Shown here: positions 25,529-33,702 of the stretch, piece after piece
Layout of the letters: each line of letters starts with the position of its first letter
How positions within the stretch are numbered: position 1 is the stretch's first letter
Source of the DNA: Planctomycetota bacterium
GTDB lineage: Bacteria; Planctomycetota; Brocadiia; Brocadiales; Brocadiaceae
Assembly (NCBI GenBank): GCA_016873155.1
Contig: VGXX01000007.1
Location: 1 to 44,727 of the forward strand
Direction of reading: 5' to 3'
Length of the DNA stretch: 44,727 bases
The notes under the pieces: model-generated
What the model saw: only the letters and a program-made list of their open reading frames with translations
Databases searched by the model: none
What the model was told of the DNA's origin: nothing
Position numbers and translations under genes: made by a program

Positions 25529-26388
25529 TATCGGTTTCTTTTGTCTATGAGGTCGGCAATCATACCAATGGCTAGAATCTGTACTCCTGAGATAAAGAGA
25601 ATGACGGTGGTAATGTCCATAACCTTTGGTGTGAATACATAGCTGAGTACAAGGACGGCTATGCTTGAGACGAAGAAAAATGCACTTATGGGTAGGAATA
25701 TTTTTAGGGGATCAAAATACAAAACAGTCCGTATAATAAGCTGAATAAAGTTCATTGTATCCCGAATAGGGCGTATTTTTGACTTTCCGGAACGGATTTT
25801 ATATTCGATAGGAATGAATTCGACAAGATAATTATTGGTAAGCATGGCGAGGGTAATCGTCGTTGTGAAGGAAAAACCATCGGGGAGTAAATGAAGATAT
25901 TTCAATATTATGTCTTTCTTCATTACCCGCAAGCCGGAGTTCAGGTCTGGAATCTTTATTCCGGTCAAATAATTAGCCAGTTTGTTAAGCATCCATTTTG
26001 CCGGTCTCCTGGACAGTGGTATATTGGAACTGTTGATATGCCTTGCCCCAACGACCATATCGCTCCTTGGCAACTGCGCAACGAGTTTTGGAATGTCGTT
26101 TACAGGATACGTCCCGTCTGCATCCGAAATGACAAGGGTGTTGTATTTAGCATGCCGGATGCCAGTTTTAATTGCGGCTCCGTAACCCCGATTTAAGGGG
26201 TGTTGGATCAGGACAACATCCCCAAAATTTTTCACCATTTCAGAAGTGCCATCGGTAGAACCATCATCTACAACAATAATTTCCCATCGTTGACCGTGTT
26301 TTTCTTTTAATAAACGCAGCGATTCAATTACGTGTGTTATTCCCTCTTTTTCATTATAAGCAGGGATAATGATGCTTACTTCTTCCAT
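25528..26388 (-). CDS. Membrane-anchored family 2 glycosyltransferase (DPM1-like)
   Basis: The 286-residue protein has SIIIPAYNEKEGI, VVDDGSTDGTSEM, HPLNRGYGAAIKTG and VISDADGTYPVNDIPKL, the GT-A signature of polyprenyl-phosphate sugar transferases. Two membrane helices form the C-terminus (LPISAFFFVSSIAVLVLSYVF and ITTVILFISGVQILAIGMIADL). It probably makes a polyprenyl-phospho-sugar used by GT-C enzymes such as those encoded nearby. It is the first gene of the minus-strand operon with the radical SAM and methyltransferase genes and is preceded by a structured leader with a good promoter. Confidence 0.9.
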   Translation of the reverse strand: MEEVSIIIPAYNEKEGITHVIESLRLLKEKHGQRWEIIVVDDGSTDGTSEMVKNFGDVVLIQHPLNRGYGAAIKTGIRHAKYNTLVISDADGTYPVNDIPKLVAQLPRSDMVVGARHINSSNIPLSRRPAKWMLNKLANYLTGIKIPDLNSGLRVMKKDIILKYLHLLPDGFSFTTTITLAMLTNNYLVEFIPIEYKIRSGKSKIRPIRDTMNFIQLIIRTVLYFDPLKIFLPISAFFFVSSIAVLVLSYVFTPKVMDITTVILFISGVQILAIGMIADLIDKRNR

Positions 26389-26552
26389 CTCGTATAATCC
26401 TTTTTATATTTGTTTATTAAAAGAAGAAGCAAGCTTACGCCCCAATATATATGATAAAATAGTAACAGTTTAGTTTTGTGAAATCATTAGTGGTCGAAAA
26501 TGCTAATGATAACCATATCATTACAGGAATTTCTCAAAAGGTAAACTGTTAC
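26389..26552 (-). promoter_or_regulatory. Structured 5' leader of the GT2/radical SAM operon
   Basis: The predicted transcript starts with GTAACAGTTTA (26552-26542), which pairs perfectly over 11 bp with TAAACTGTTAC (26472-26462). Inside this helix ATCATTAG and CTAATGAT (26503-26510 and 26483-26490) form a second perfect 8-bp stem. About 70 bases of unstructured leader then lead to AAAGGAT and the ATG at 26388. The layout suggests a cis-regulatory RNA or a 5' stabilising hairpin; I do not recognise a known riboswitch. Confidence 0.5.
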
Positions 26553-26556
26553 AACA

Positions 26557-26585
26557 ATTATAATTTATGCATAAAGCATTCTCAA
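26557..26585 (-). promoter_or_regulatory. Sigma70-type promoter for the GT2/radical SAM/methyltransferase operon
   Basis: On the minus strand TTGAGA (26585-26580) and a perfect TATAAT (26562-26557) are 17 bases apart. The expected start lies at or next to the first base of the leader helix at 26552. Confidence 0.65.
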
Positions 26586-26643
26586 TCTTTTTTTAATCTC
26601 AGATGCCAAACTCAAAGATATCCAAACCAATAGAAATATATTA

Positions 26644-26672
26644 TTGATTTTGATTATAATTAATTGTATACA
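26644..26672 (+). promoter_or_regulatory. Possible promoter of the small basic protein gene
   Basis: TTGATT (26644-26649) and TATACA (26667-26672) are 17 bases apart on the plus strand, about 124 bases before the ATG at 26796. The region is very AT-rich, so chance matches are likely. Confidence 0.35.
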
Positions 26673-26698
26673 TATAGACAATATCGATAAATTTCCAT

Positions 26699-26727
26699 GT
26701 ATGGGCGGGTTTCAAACCTGCCCTTGC
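26699..26727. repeat. Decayed palindromic element in an intergenic region (copy 4)
   Basis: An imperfect inverted repeat (GTATGGGCGGGTT and AACCTGCCCTTGC around a 3-nt loop) resembles the 28-bp family found in coding genes of this window. It would lie in the leader of the downstream small gene. Confidence 0.55.
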
Positions 26728-26795
26728 GCGGGCATTATAAATCAAAAGACACTATATAAGGTATCCTAATTTAATTCAGTATAGGAGAAAAAAAC

Positions 26796-27092
26796 ATGAC
26801 TGATGGAAAAAACAAGAACAGCGAGGGTCAACCTTCAAAGAAATCCGTACCAGGACAAAAATCTCCCGCCAAATTACCTCAAAAAGAACAACCCAAACCC
26901 GTGGTTCCAACAAAATCAACTGTTGCCGCGGGTTCTTCTGTGTCGCTTATAAAGAAAGCCGACGAAGTTGGTGAAGAAATAGAAACCAAACCCTTAAAAT
27001 CTTTTGAAAAGAAAGAGCGGGAAAAGATCATCCAGTCGTATGAAAGATTAATATTTAAGATGGTGCGGGAAATTAACAACTCAAGACAATAA
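26796..27092 (+). CDS. Small basic Lys/Pro-rich protein of unknown function
   Basis: This 98-residue protein has a good ribosome-binding site (AGGAGA, nine bases before the ATG). Residues 1 to about 50 are low-complexity and rich in Lys, Pro, Ser and Gln, so probably disordered. The last 40 residues (SFEKKEREKIIQSYERLIFKMVREINN) look like an amphipathic helix or coiled coil. It has no signal peptide or membrane segment. A clear intrinsic terminator follows, so it seems to be an independent single-gene unit. I do not recognise the family. Confidence 0.65.
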   Translation: MTDGKNKNSEGQPSKKSVPGQKSPAKLPQKEQPKPVVPTKSTVAAGSSVSLIKKADEVGEEIETKPLKSFEKKEREKIIQSYERLIFKMVREINNSRQ

Positions 27093-27144
27093 TTGTTTTG
27101 TAAAAAAGTACCACAGTGCTAAAGGAGGAATAAGCAGATTACAG

Positions 27145-27189
27145 ACGCCTTTTCTGGTAAAAATTCCTGGAAAGGCGTTTTTTGTTTTG
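27145..27189 (+). terminator. Intrinsic terminator after the small basic protein gene
   Basis: ACGCCTTTTC (27145-27154) pairs with GGAAAGGCGT (27169-27178) over 10 bp with one G-U pair, followed at once by TTTTTGTTTT. Confidence 0.85.
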
Positions 27190-27197
27190 ACAGAAAC

Positions 27198-27660
27198 CTA
27201 AGTAGCAAGGGGGCGGAGTTTGTTGATTAACCGTTCTATGGTTTTTGCATTTTGGATGACCGTTTCCGGGGCTAGCCAGTTTTCATAGAAATTTTGGCTT
27301 TTTTCCTCGTGGTATATTTCTTCGAGTCGCTTTTTCAGTTGTTCTTGTTTTACCATTCGCACGACCCATCTCCCCTTTTTACTGGTAGTGCATATTCCAA
27401 AATGCTCGCACTCACGGCACTCTTTCCCTCTGGCCTTGTAACTTATTTTCTCCTGAGAACCAAATGCTATCTATCAGATCAAACTCTATGCAGAATTTTA
27501 TATTCTGCTTCAAAACCTGCCTTATCGCTTCTTTATTCTCTCTGCGAAATCGGGATATCGTCCGGTAATCAGGCTTTGTGCCAGATACTAACCACATAAA
27601 GGAGAGATTGTGATAACATGCTCTTTCCAATCTCCGGGAACTCCTTTCTCCAAGATTGAC
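27198..27660 (-). pseudogene. IS1182-type transposase remnant
   Basis: On the minus strand the DNA encodes SRRLERACYHNLSFMWL, KPDYRTISRFRRENKEAIRQ and FCIEFDLIDSIWF, the N-terminal signature of IS1182-family transposases. It then jumps, in another frame, to CRECEHFGICTTSKKGRWVVRM, the cysteine-rich segment that normally comes further on, and ends at LRPLAT-stop (27200-27198). The intervening catalytic region is deleted and the extreme N-terminus is missing, so it cannot be active. No terminal repeats were found. It is a decayed insertion next to the small-protein terminator. Confidence 0.85.
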
Positions 27661-28096
27661 TTATCTCTCTATAATATAAATATTTACGCTAACATAAACA
27701 AGGCGGACAGCCAAGGGTTTTTTAGGTTTAATTTATTGATTTATAAATACTTACATCATTTCTCCTATGCTAAACAAAGACTCGCGATAGTTTCGCTTGA
27801 AAAATAGATTATTAGTCCCCCATTTGACCATTTGAGGCCCCATTTGACCCAGTCTGTGCACTTAACCCATCCTACACAAAAACTCCCCGTTTCTCCCTCT
27901 CTTCTTATCCTTTATGCCTTCCTCAACACCCTCTGAGTCCTTTGTTTCCTGTTATTCATCCGGTAAATCCTGTCAAAACAAGATTGATTTGATTCATCAA
28001 GCCTTTCATATACAAATTTTCCGGCAATAGCTCATCACAAAGGGTATTGTCAAATCGCTTGATTTTATTCGTCTTTTTGCATTACAATTAGGAAGC
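27661..28096. other. Intergenic region without a supported gene
   Basis: No convincing ORF is present. CCCCATTTGACC occurs twice in direct orientation (27818-27829 and 27838-27849), 20 bases apart. The segment may be further debris from the neighbouring insertion sequence. The mfd promoter should lie near its right end but is not obvious. Confidence 0.5.
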
Positions 28097-31000
28097 ATGA
28101 AAGATTTTATCAGGATATTACAGTCAAATAAACAGTATAAGAAAATCATCCAAATACTTCAGGCTGGAAACGATTGCACGGTCAACGGCCTGTGGGGAGC
28201 GTCTGCGAGCTTCTTCACCGCTGCTTTAGCAAGTGAACTAAAGGCAACCAAAGCACGACCCAGGATACTTATGGTTGTGCCCAGTGTTGAAGAGGCTGAA
28301 GATGATGTGGAAGACCTGAAAACCTTTCTGAACGGGCATGCCAATTTATTCCCTGCCGGTGAAAACATTTTTACCGAAAATTATGGAAACGAGGGTGATG
28401 TACTGGCACAAAGGCTTCATATACTTAATCAGATACTTTATAACGATATCCAGGACAGTAGCAAGTTCGATATTGTTGTAGCGCCAATCCAGGCGCTATT
28501 ACAGCCTGTGCCATCTCCCAAATCCATTAAAAAAAACATCCTGAGTCTTCAGAGGAACCATGAATATCCACGTGAGGAACTCGTCTCATGGCTGCAGAAA
28601 CATCATTATCAACTGACGTCTCAGGTCGAGAGTTTTGGGGAATATGCCCTGCGCGGCGGCATTGTTGATATTTTCCCCTATTCCTCTGATGTCCCCTATC
28701 GTATCGAGTATTTTGGGGACGAAATAGAATCCATTCGCAGATTCAATATCGAGTCTCAGCAATCTGAACGGGAATTAGACAGTTGTCAGATACTTTCCGT
28801 AGATAGGATACATGAGATAAACGCACTTCAATCAGAACACGGGAAAACGTCTCTCCTCTCGTATCTCAATAATTATACGTGGATCATCCTTAAAGAACCT
28901 GCAAGGATAGAAGACCGGGCAAGGAAAGCATTGATTGACGCCAATACCAGCGGAGTATTGTTCACCTATAATGAAATCTCCAGTCAATTCAACCCCTTCG
29001 TAAAGATATCTTTGGAAAAATTGCCTTTAACATTAAACACCGGTGATTATACGTTTCATGTAAAATCTGCGGACAATTTTCCTCACAATATCCAGGCAAT
29101 TGCGTCGGAATTCAATACGGTAATCGAAACCCATGCCAAAACGATAGTCTTCTGTAACAACGTAGCTGAGGAACAACGGTTTCAGGAGATTATTCATGAT
29201 TTACACTTCGAAAGTGATAAACAACTGGAACTCCGAATAGGACACCTGAGCAAAGGATTCCAGTTCTCTGATATACAAATCGCCATCCTTGCACACCACG
29301 AAATCTTTCACCGATATAAGCAGCGTCGTGAGGTAAAAAAACCTATCCAGACCAGGGCAATCGACTCCTTTCTCGACCTGAAAAAAGGAGACTATGTGGT
29401 GCACATATCCCACGGTATTGGACGGTTCTTGGGCATGGAAACACTGGAAGAAGAAAGATATAAAAGGGAATACCTGATAATCGAATACGACGAGGGAACG
29501 AAGATATACGTCCCTGCAACCAGGATTGAGCTGGTGCAAAAATATATCGGGAGTTCAGACCACAGACCCAGACTCGACAAGATTGGGTCGAAGTATTGGG
29601 AAGTCAGAAAAAAGCGGGCAGAAAACGCCGCTGCCGATATAGCCAGCGATCTATTGCACGTGCAGGCATTGCGGAATGCAAAAGAAGGTATTGTCTATCC
29701 GAAGGACACCGACTGGCAGAAAGAGTTCGAAGCAGAATTTATTTACGAAGAGACCCCTGACCAGATTCAAGTGATTCATGATATAAAAAAAGATATGGAA
29801 TCAAAAAGACCCATGGACCGGCTCGTTTGCGGCGATGTTGGATATGGAAAAACTGAGATTGCCATGCGAGGCGCCTTTAAGTCTGTGATGTATGGAAAAC
29901 AGGTGGCTGTGCTGGTGCCAACAACGATTCTTGCACAACAACACTATAGCACCTTTTCAGAAAGGATGGCCGATTACCCGGTAAAAATCGATGTATTAAG
30001 CCGTTTTAAGACACGTAAGGAGCAAAAGGAAACGCTGGAGAAGACGTCCGCAGGTCTTGTCGATATCCTGATCGGCACCCACCGGCTTCTCCAGAAGGAT
30101 GTCTATTTTAAAGACCTCGGTCTTGTCATTATCGACGAGGAACAGCGATTTGGCGTCGAACACAAGGAACGCCTTAAAAAATTCAGACAGATGGTGGACG
30201 TGCTCACGTTAACCGCCACACCGATTCCCAGGACACTCCACATGTCACTTATGGGCATTAAAGATATCTCTTCACTGAACACCCCTCCCTTGGGCCGGCA
30301 GGCCATCCATACGCAAATTATTCGATACGACCCGGAACGTATACGCCAGGCCATCAGACTTGAGATCAATCGTGACGGTCAGGTATACTTCGTTCATAAC
30401 CGGGTATACAATATCGAACGTGTTGCCAGAAATTTATCCGAGATTGTACCCGAAGCAAGGATCATGACGGTACACGGACAGATGGACGAGAAACTCATGG
30501 AACACAGGATGCGAGCATTTGTGGATGGTCAGGCTGACATCCTGGTAGCTACTACGATTATTGAATCAGGACTCGACATTCCGAACGTCAATACGATATT
30601 TATCAATTGCGCCGATACGTTTGGTCTTGCGGATTTGCACCAGTTAAGAGGCAGAGTGGGCCGATACAAGCATCGCGCCTATGCCTATATCATATTACCT
30701 AACGATCGCCCCGTCACTCCCGAGGCTGAAAAGCGTGTAAAGGCAATTGAGGAATTTGCAGAACTAGGCGCAGGATTTAAGATAGCCATGCGAGACTTGG
30801 AAATCCGGGGAGCCGGAAACATACTGGGGACCGAGCAGCATGGCCATATTGCTGCCGTAGGTTATGAAATGTACTGTAGATTATTGGAATTAGCGGTACG
30901 GAAAGCAAGGCACGAACCGGTAGAAGAGCCTTTAGACGTTTCCATTGATCTCAATCTCGAATCATTCATACCAAAAAGCTACATTCCAGAAGATGCGCTG

Positions 31001-31351
31001 AAGATGGATATTTACCGCAGATTGAATCGGTCCACTACCTTTGAGGAGGTACAGAATATTGCCGGAGAAATGACGGACAGGTTTGGCAACGTCCCTCACC
31101 CCGTAAAAAACCTGCTTTCCGAGAGCGAATTGAGGATTCTTGCACAAAAGTCAAAAATTCGTTCTATGGTATGGGTAGACAATATCGTTATTATACAGGT
31201 AGCGGATTTAAAAAAGGCCGAGACAGGTTTATCTAACCTGAAAAAACACATACGGGTTATTAATGAAGACACCTTGCATCTGAGACTGCCTAAAAAAGAA
31301 ATGAAACCGGAGGATTTACTGGATTTTTTCAATAAATCATTTAAAATTTAA
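28097..31351 (+). CDS. mfd: Transcription-repair coupling factor Mfd
   Basis: The 1,084-residue protein is close to the usual 1,100-1,150. It has the UvrB-homology region at the N-terminus (GGIVDIFPY, EYFGDEIESIRRF), the RNA-polymerase-interacting domain (KKGDYVVHISHGIGRFLGMETL), and the translocase: Walker A GDVGYGKTEIAMR, DEEQRFG, TATPIPRTLHMSLMG, and the RecG-like TRG motif region (HQLRGRVGRYKHRAYAYI). The C-terminal TRCF domain is also present. Mfd removes RNA polymerase stalled at lesions and recruits UvrA. GGAA lies just upstream of the ATG. It is followed 40 bases later by a PpiC/SurA-like gene. Confidence 0.97.
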   Translation: MKDFIRILQSNKQYKKIIQILQAGNDCTVNGLWGASASFFTAALASELKATKARPRILMVVPSVEEAEDDVEDLKTFLNGHANLFPAGENIFTENYGNEGDVLAQRLHILNQILYNDIQDSSKFDIVVAPIQALLQPVPSPKSIKKNILSLQRNHEYPREELVSWLQKHHYQLTSQVESFGEYALRGGIVDIFPYSSDVPYRIEYFGDEIESIRRFNIESQQSERELDSCQILSVDRIHEINALQSEHGKTSLLSYLNNYTWIILKEPARIEDRARKALIDANTSGVLFTYNEISSQFNPFVKISLEKLPLTLNTGDYTFHVKSADNFPHNIQAIASEFNTVIETHAKTIVFCNNVAEEQRFQEIIHDLHFESDKQLELRIGHLSKGFQFSDIQIAILAHHEIFHRYKQRREVKKPIQTRAIDSFLDLKKGDYVVHISHGIGRFLGMETLEEERYKREYLIIEYDEGTKIYVPATRIELVQKYIGSSDHRPRLDKIGSKYWEVRKKRAENAAADIASDLLHVQALRNAKEGIVYPKDTDWQKEFEAEFIYEETPDQIQVIHDIKKDMESKRPMDRLVCGDVGYGKTEIAMRGAFKSVMYGKQVAVLVPTTILAQQHYSTFSERMADYPVKIDVLSRFKTRKEQKETLEKTSAGLVDILIGTHRLLQKDVYFKDLGLVIIDEEQRFGVEHKERLKKFRQMVDVLTLTATPIPRTLHMSLMGIKDISSLNTPPLGRQAIHTQIIRYDPERIRQAIRLEINRDGQVYFVHNRVYNIERVARNLSEIVPEARIMTVHGQMDEKLMEHRMRAFVDGQADILVATTIIESGLDIPNVNTIFINCADTFGLADLHQLRGRVGRYKHRAYAYIILPNDRPVTPEAEKRVKAIEEFAELGAGFKIAMRDLEIRGAGNILGTEQHGHIAAVGYEMYCRLLELAVRKARHEPVEEPLDVSIDLNLESFIPKSYIPEDALKMDIYRRLNRSTTFEEVQNIAGEMTDRFGNVPHPVKNLLSESELRILAQKSKIRSMVWVDNIVIIQVADLKKAETGLSNLKKHIRVINEDTLHLRLPKKEMKPEDLLDFFNKSFKI

Positions 31352-31391
31352 CTACTATTTCACTTTTATCATTACCAGATGAGGCTAAACA

Positions 31392-32393
31392 TTGAAAATA
31401 TTTATTAAGCATTATTTTTTATCAATATTCATTGTCATCATTGTCCATACCATTTCTTACGGGGCTGCGAGCAATTATAGCCATCAGAGCATAAACTCAA
31501 TTAAGGCCATCGTGGATGATGAAATCATCACTCAGGAAGACGTTGTAAAACGCGCTGCCATAGCTATCAAAGAAGCCCAGAATCGTTACAGAGACAATGA
31601 GTTGATGGATAAAATTGATCAAATATTAAAGGATACCCTGGAAGAAGTTATTAACAGGAAGGTGCTGATTAAAGAGGCGACCAAGTTGTTCGGTACAAGT
31701 GAGGCTATGATGAAAGAGGTGGATAAAGAACTGGATTCTTTCGTGAAAGGCGCGGTTAAGAATGTGGGTTCTTTATCAAAATATTACGAAATTGCCGAAG
31801 CCCAGGGGATAAATCCTATCGAAAAGAAAAACGAACTCAAGGAAGATATCATGATAGATAAGATCATGAAGGAAAATGTCCATGATAAAGTGAAAGTCCA
31901 GCCGAAATTGCTGAGACGCTACTATTGCGAGAATATTGACGAATTCCGCCAGAAAAAAGAGGTAAAATTGCGGCATCTCATGGTCAAGTTCTCTGCGCAT
32001 AATAACAATAAAGAAGAAACATTTTCAGTGGCACAAAAGATCATGAAACGCCTTGAAAAAGGCGAGGATTTTTCAACCCTGGCCAAACAACTTTCAGACG
32101 GACCCAATACCGAGAATGGGGGTCTCTGCACCTTTGAGGAGGTAAACGAATTAAGGAAGGACCTTCGGGACGTGGTTTACAGTTTAAAGGACAACAAATG
32201 CAGTAAAATTGTCGAATCTCCCGTCGGCTATCATATTTTCAAAGTAGAACTTATCAAACCCGAAAAAATACAGGAATTCGAAGAAGTTCAGGATGATATT
32301 TATAAAAAACTGTATCGGGAAGAAACCTCCAGATTAAAAAGACAATATATCAACAGTCTGAAACAACATGTCTTTATCAAGGTTATAAACTAA
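31392..32393 (+). CDS. Exported PpiC/SurA-like peptidyl-prolyl isomerase
   Basis: The start is TTG at 31392, with GAGG about seven bases upstream. The protein opens with a signal peptide (KIFIKHYFLSIFIVIIVHTISYG). A SurA-like N-terminal chaperone region follows (SIKAIVDDEIITQEDVVKRA; EEVINRKVLIKEA). A parvulin domain is at about 195-290 (KKEVKLRHLMVKF; GEDFSTLAKQLSDGPNTENGG; SPVGYHIFKVE). It probably assists folding of outer-membrane or periplasmic proteins. It may be co-transcribed with mfd and ends at a very strong terminator that begins within its stop codon. Confidence 0.9.
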   Translation: MKIFIKHYFLSIFIVIIVHTISYGAASNYSHQSINSIKAIVDDEIITQEDVVKRAAIAIKEAQNRYRDNELMDKIDQILKDTLEEVINRKVLIKEATKLFGTSEAMMKEVDKELDSFVKGAVKNVGSLSKYYEIAEAQGINPIEKKNELKEDIMIDKIMKENVHDKVKVQPKLLRRYYCENIDEFRQKKEVKLRHLMVKFSAHNNNKEETFSVAQKIMKRLEKGEDFSTLAKQLSDGPNTENGGLCTFEEVNELRKDLRDVVYSLKDNKCSKIVESPVGYHIFKVELIKPEKIQEFEEVQDDIYKKLYREETSRLKRQYINSLKQHVFIKVIN

Positions 32394-32438
32394 AATAGCC
32401 CGATATTTCACAGCGTTTGTGAAATATCGGGCTATTTT
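32392..32438. terminator. Strong bidirectional intrinsic terminator
   Basis: A perfect 21-bp inverted repeat (32392-32412 and 32418-32438) surrounds the 5-nt loop GCGTT. Each arm starts or ends in AAAA/TTTT, so T tracts follow the hairpin in both directions. It ends the mfd-ppiC unit on the plus strand and could end the candidate minus-strand RNA that starts near 32706. Confidence 0.95.
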
Positions 32439-32706
32439 CCAAACTCCCTCATATCTTTACATCGCCTCCTTTGTTACATAAATTTTTAAAGAGGTTTATA
32501 TAATAAACAGTAGCGAGTAAAGACCAACGCACTTTATATATTTGTTTATTTTTGCTACGTGTGGCTTTATGTCGCTACTGATATTTTCAAAGAACCTCTG
32601 GAGTCGGGGGCGGTTGTTACTTCTCTTTTACTACTCTAAAGGTGTTTTTACCTCGTTTCTTACACCCTCGGGGAACGTTTAACCCCAATAACTCTCCCCC
32701 AACTCC
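32392..32706 (-). ncRNA. Candidate standalone structured RNA, unknown class
   Basis: A minus-strand transcript predicted to start at about 32706 would begin with GGAGTTGGGGG, which pairs over 11 bp with CCCCCGACTCC (plus positions 32600-32610). This helix encloses a GTTAT/GTAAC pair, a GGGG/CCCC hairpin and a GGTGT/ACACC hairpin. A second long hairpin follows: outer stem AGAGGTT/AACCTCT, inner stem CAGTAGCGA/TCGCTACTG, extended by TAAAG/CTTTA, CCA/TGG and CAC/GTG pairs. Two positions pair as G-U only on the minus strand, which supports that polarity. A promoter precedes it and the bidirectional terminator ends it. No downstream minus-strand gene exists, so it is not a leader. I do not recognise the class. 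Confidence 0.6.
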
Positions 32707-32712
32707 AACATA

Positions 32713-32740
32713 ATTATACCACAGAAAGCATCTTTTGCAA
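32713..32740 (-). promoter_or_regulatory. Extended -10 sigma70-type promoter of the candidate RNA
   Basis: On the minus strand TTGCAA (32740-32735), a 16-base spacer ending in TGG, and a perfect TATAAT (32718-32713) form an extended -10 promoter. The first G of the closing helix lies seven bases after the -10 box, the normal initiation distance. Confidence 0.7.
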
Positions 32741-32883
32741 ATTTCAAGAAAAAATAGTTCTGCAAATAGAGTATCTTTATTGACTGCATAAAATGCTTGT
32801 TTTTTTAGATAAAATAAGTATGCTTTGTATAGTAAGAATTTTTACCGTAAATGTTTTATTGAATAATATAAAGGAGTTGAGAA

Positions 32884-33657
32884 ATGAGAAAGTTTTCGAT
32901 ATTGTTTGCTTTGAATGTAACTGTATTAACAATAGTTTCCATACACGGCACATATGCCGGGAAGCCAGCCAAAGCGCCACAGGCTGATGTATATATGAAA
33001 CCCTCACAAGATGCGTCTCCCCAGGAAACATCTTCCCTCTCCGGTAAAATCGTTGAAACGATGAACAGCGGCGGTTATACGTACCTCTGCATCGAAAAGG
33101 ACGGTAAAAAGACTTGGGTGGCAATACCGGAAACAAAGATGTCCGTTGGTGAAAATATATCTTTACCGCCAGGTTATGAAATGGTCAATTTCACCAGCAA
33201 GACACTTAATCGGACGTTTGAGAAAATCGTCTTCACTACAGGTCCCACATCAGCGCATGGGGCATCTGACAAAATGAGTGCACACGGCGGTTCAATGGGC
33301 AGTAAGAGCGCAGATACATCAACAACTGAGAATATAAAGGTAGAAAAGGCTTCCGGCTCGAATGCTTACACAGTGGCAGAAATTTTTGGGAAAAAATCTG
33401 AACTTGACAAAAAAAGTGTTGTTGTCAGCGGTAAGGTTGTGAAGGTATCTGCCGGCATTATGGGAAAAAACTGGCTGCACCTACAGGACGGAAGCGGAGA
33501 TGCAAAGGATGGCAATAATGACCTGGTCGTTACCACTCAGGATATCCCTAAAGTAGGCGATATTGTAACGGCAACCGGAACTTTATATAAGGATAAAGAC
33601 TTTGGGAGTGGTTATAAGTACGATGTAATTATTGAAGAAGCCACTATTAAAAAATAA
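32884..33657 (+). CDS. Exported OB-fold protein (NrfJ-like)
   Basis: The 257-residue protein has a signal peptide (MRKFSILFALNVTVLTIVSIHGTYA) and AAGGAG upstream of its ATG. A first small beta domain (SGKIVETMNSGGYTYLCIEKDGKKTWVAIP) is followed by a His/Gly/Ser-rich linker (GASDKMSAHGGSMGS). The C-terminal OB-fold is at about 155-255 (VVVSGKVVKVSAGIMGKNWLHLQDGSG; VTATGTLYKDKDFGSGYKYDVIIE). This two-part exported protein resembles NrfJ-type proteins found near multihaem cytochrome systems. Its biochemical role is unknown. It converges with the cytochrome gene. Confidence 0.75.
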   Translation: MRKFSILFALNVTVLTIVSIHGTYAGKPAKAPQADVYMKPSQDASPQETSSLSGKIVETMNSGGYTYLCIEKDGKKTWVAIPETKMSVGENISLPPGYEMVNFTSKTLNRTFEKIVFTTGPTSAHGASDKMSAHGGSMGSKSADTSTTENIKVEKASGSNAYTVAEIFGKKSELDKKSVVVSGKVVKVSAGIMGKNWLHLQDGSGDAKDGNNDLVVTTQDIPKVGDIVTATGTLYKDKDFGSGYKYDVIIEEATIKK

Positions 33658-33702
33658 AGGTTTAATGTGTTTTTCTACTGCTGTGGTCTATGAGACCTAC
33701 AT

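Noticed and set aside
27121-27144. AAAGGAGG after the small basic protein gene as the start of another gene
   Set aside because: No ATG, GTG or TTG at a suitable distance opens a meaningful frame, and the terminator follows within 20 bases.
27610-27807. 65-codon plus-strand ORF after the transposase remnant
   Set aside because: It overlaps the remnant on the other strand, has no ribosome-binding site and shows AT-driven low-complexity residues; it is not a convincing gene.
27818-27849. Two direct copies of CCCCATTTGACC as a possible CRISPR or iteron array
   Set aside because: There are only two 12-base copies 20 bases apart, with no further units and no cas or rep gene nearby.
32440-32480. 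Shine-Dalgarno-like AAAGGAGG followed by ATG-TAA and a six-codon ORF on the minus strand inside the candidate RNA
   Set aside because: The reading frames are too short to support a peptide claim; kept only as a curiosity of the RNA's 3' part.
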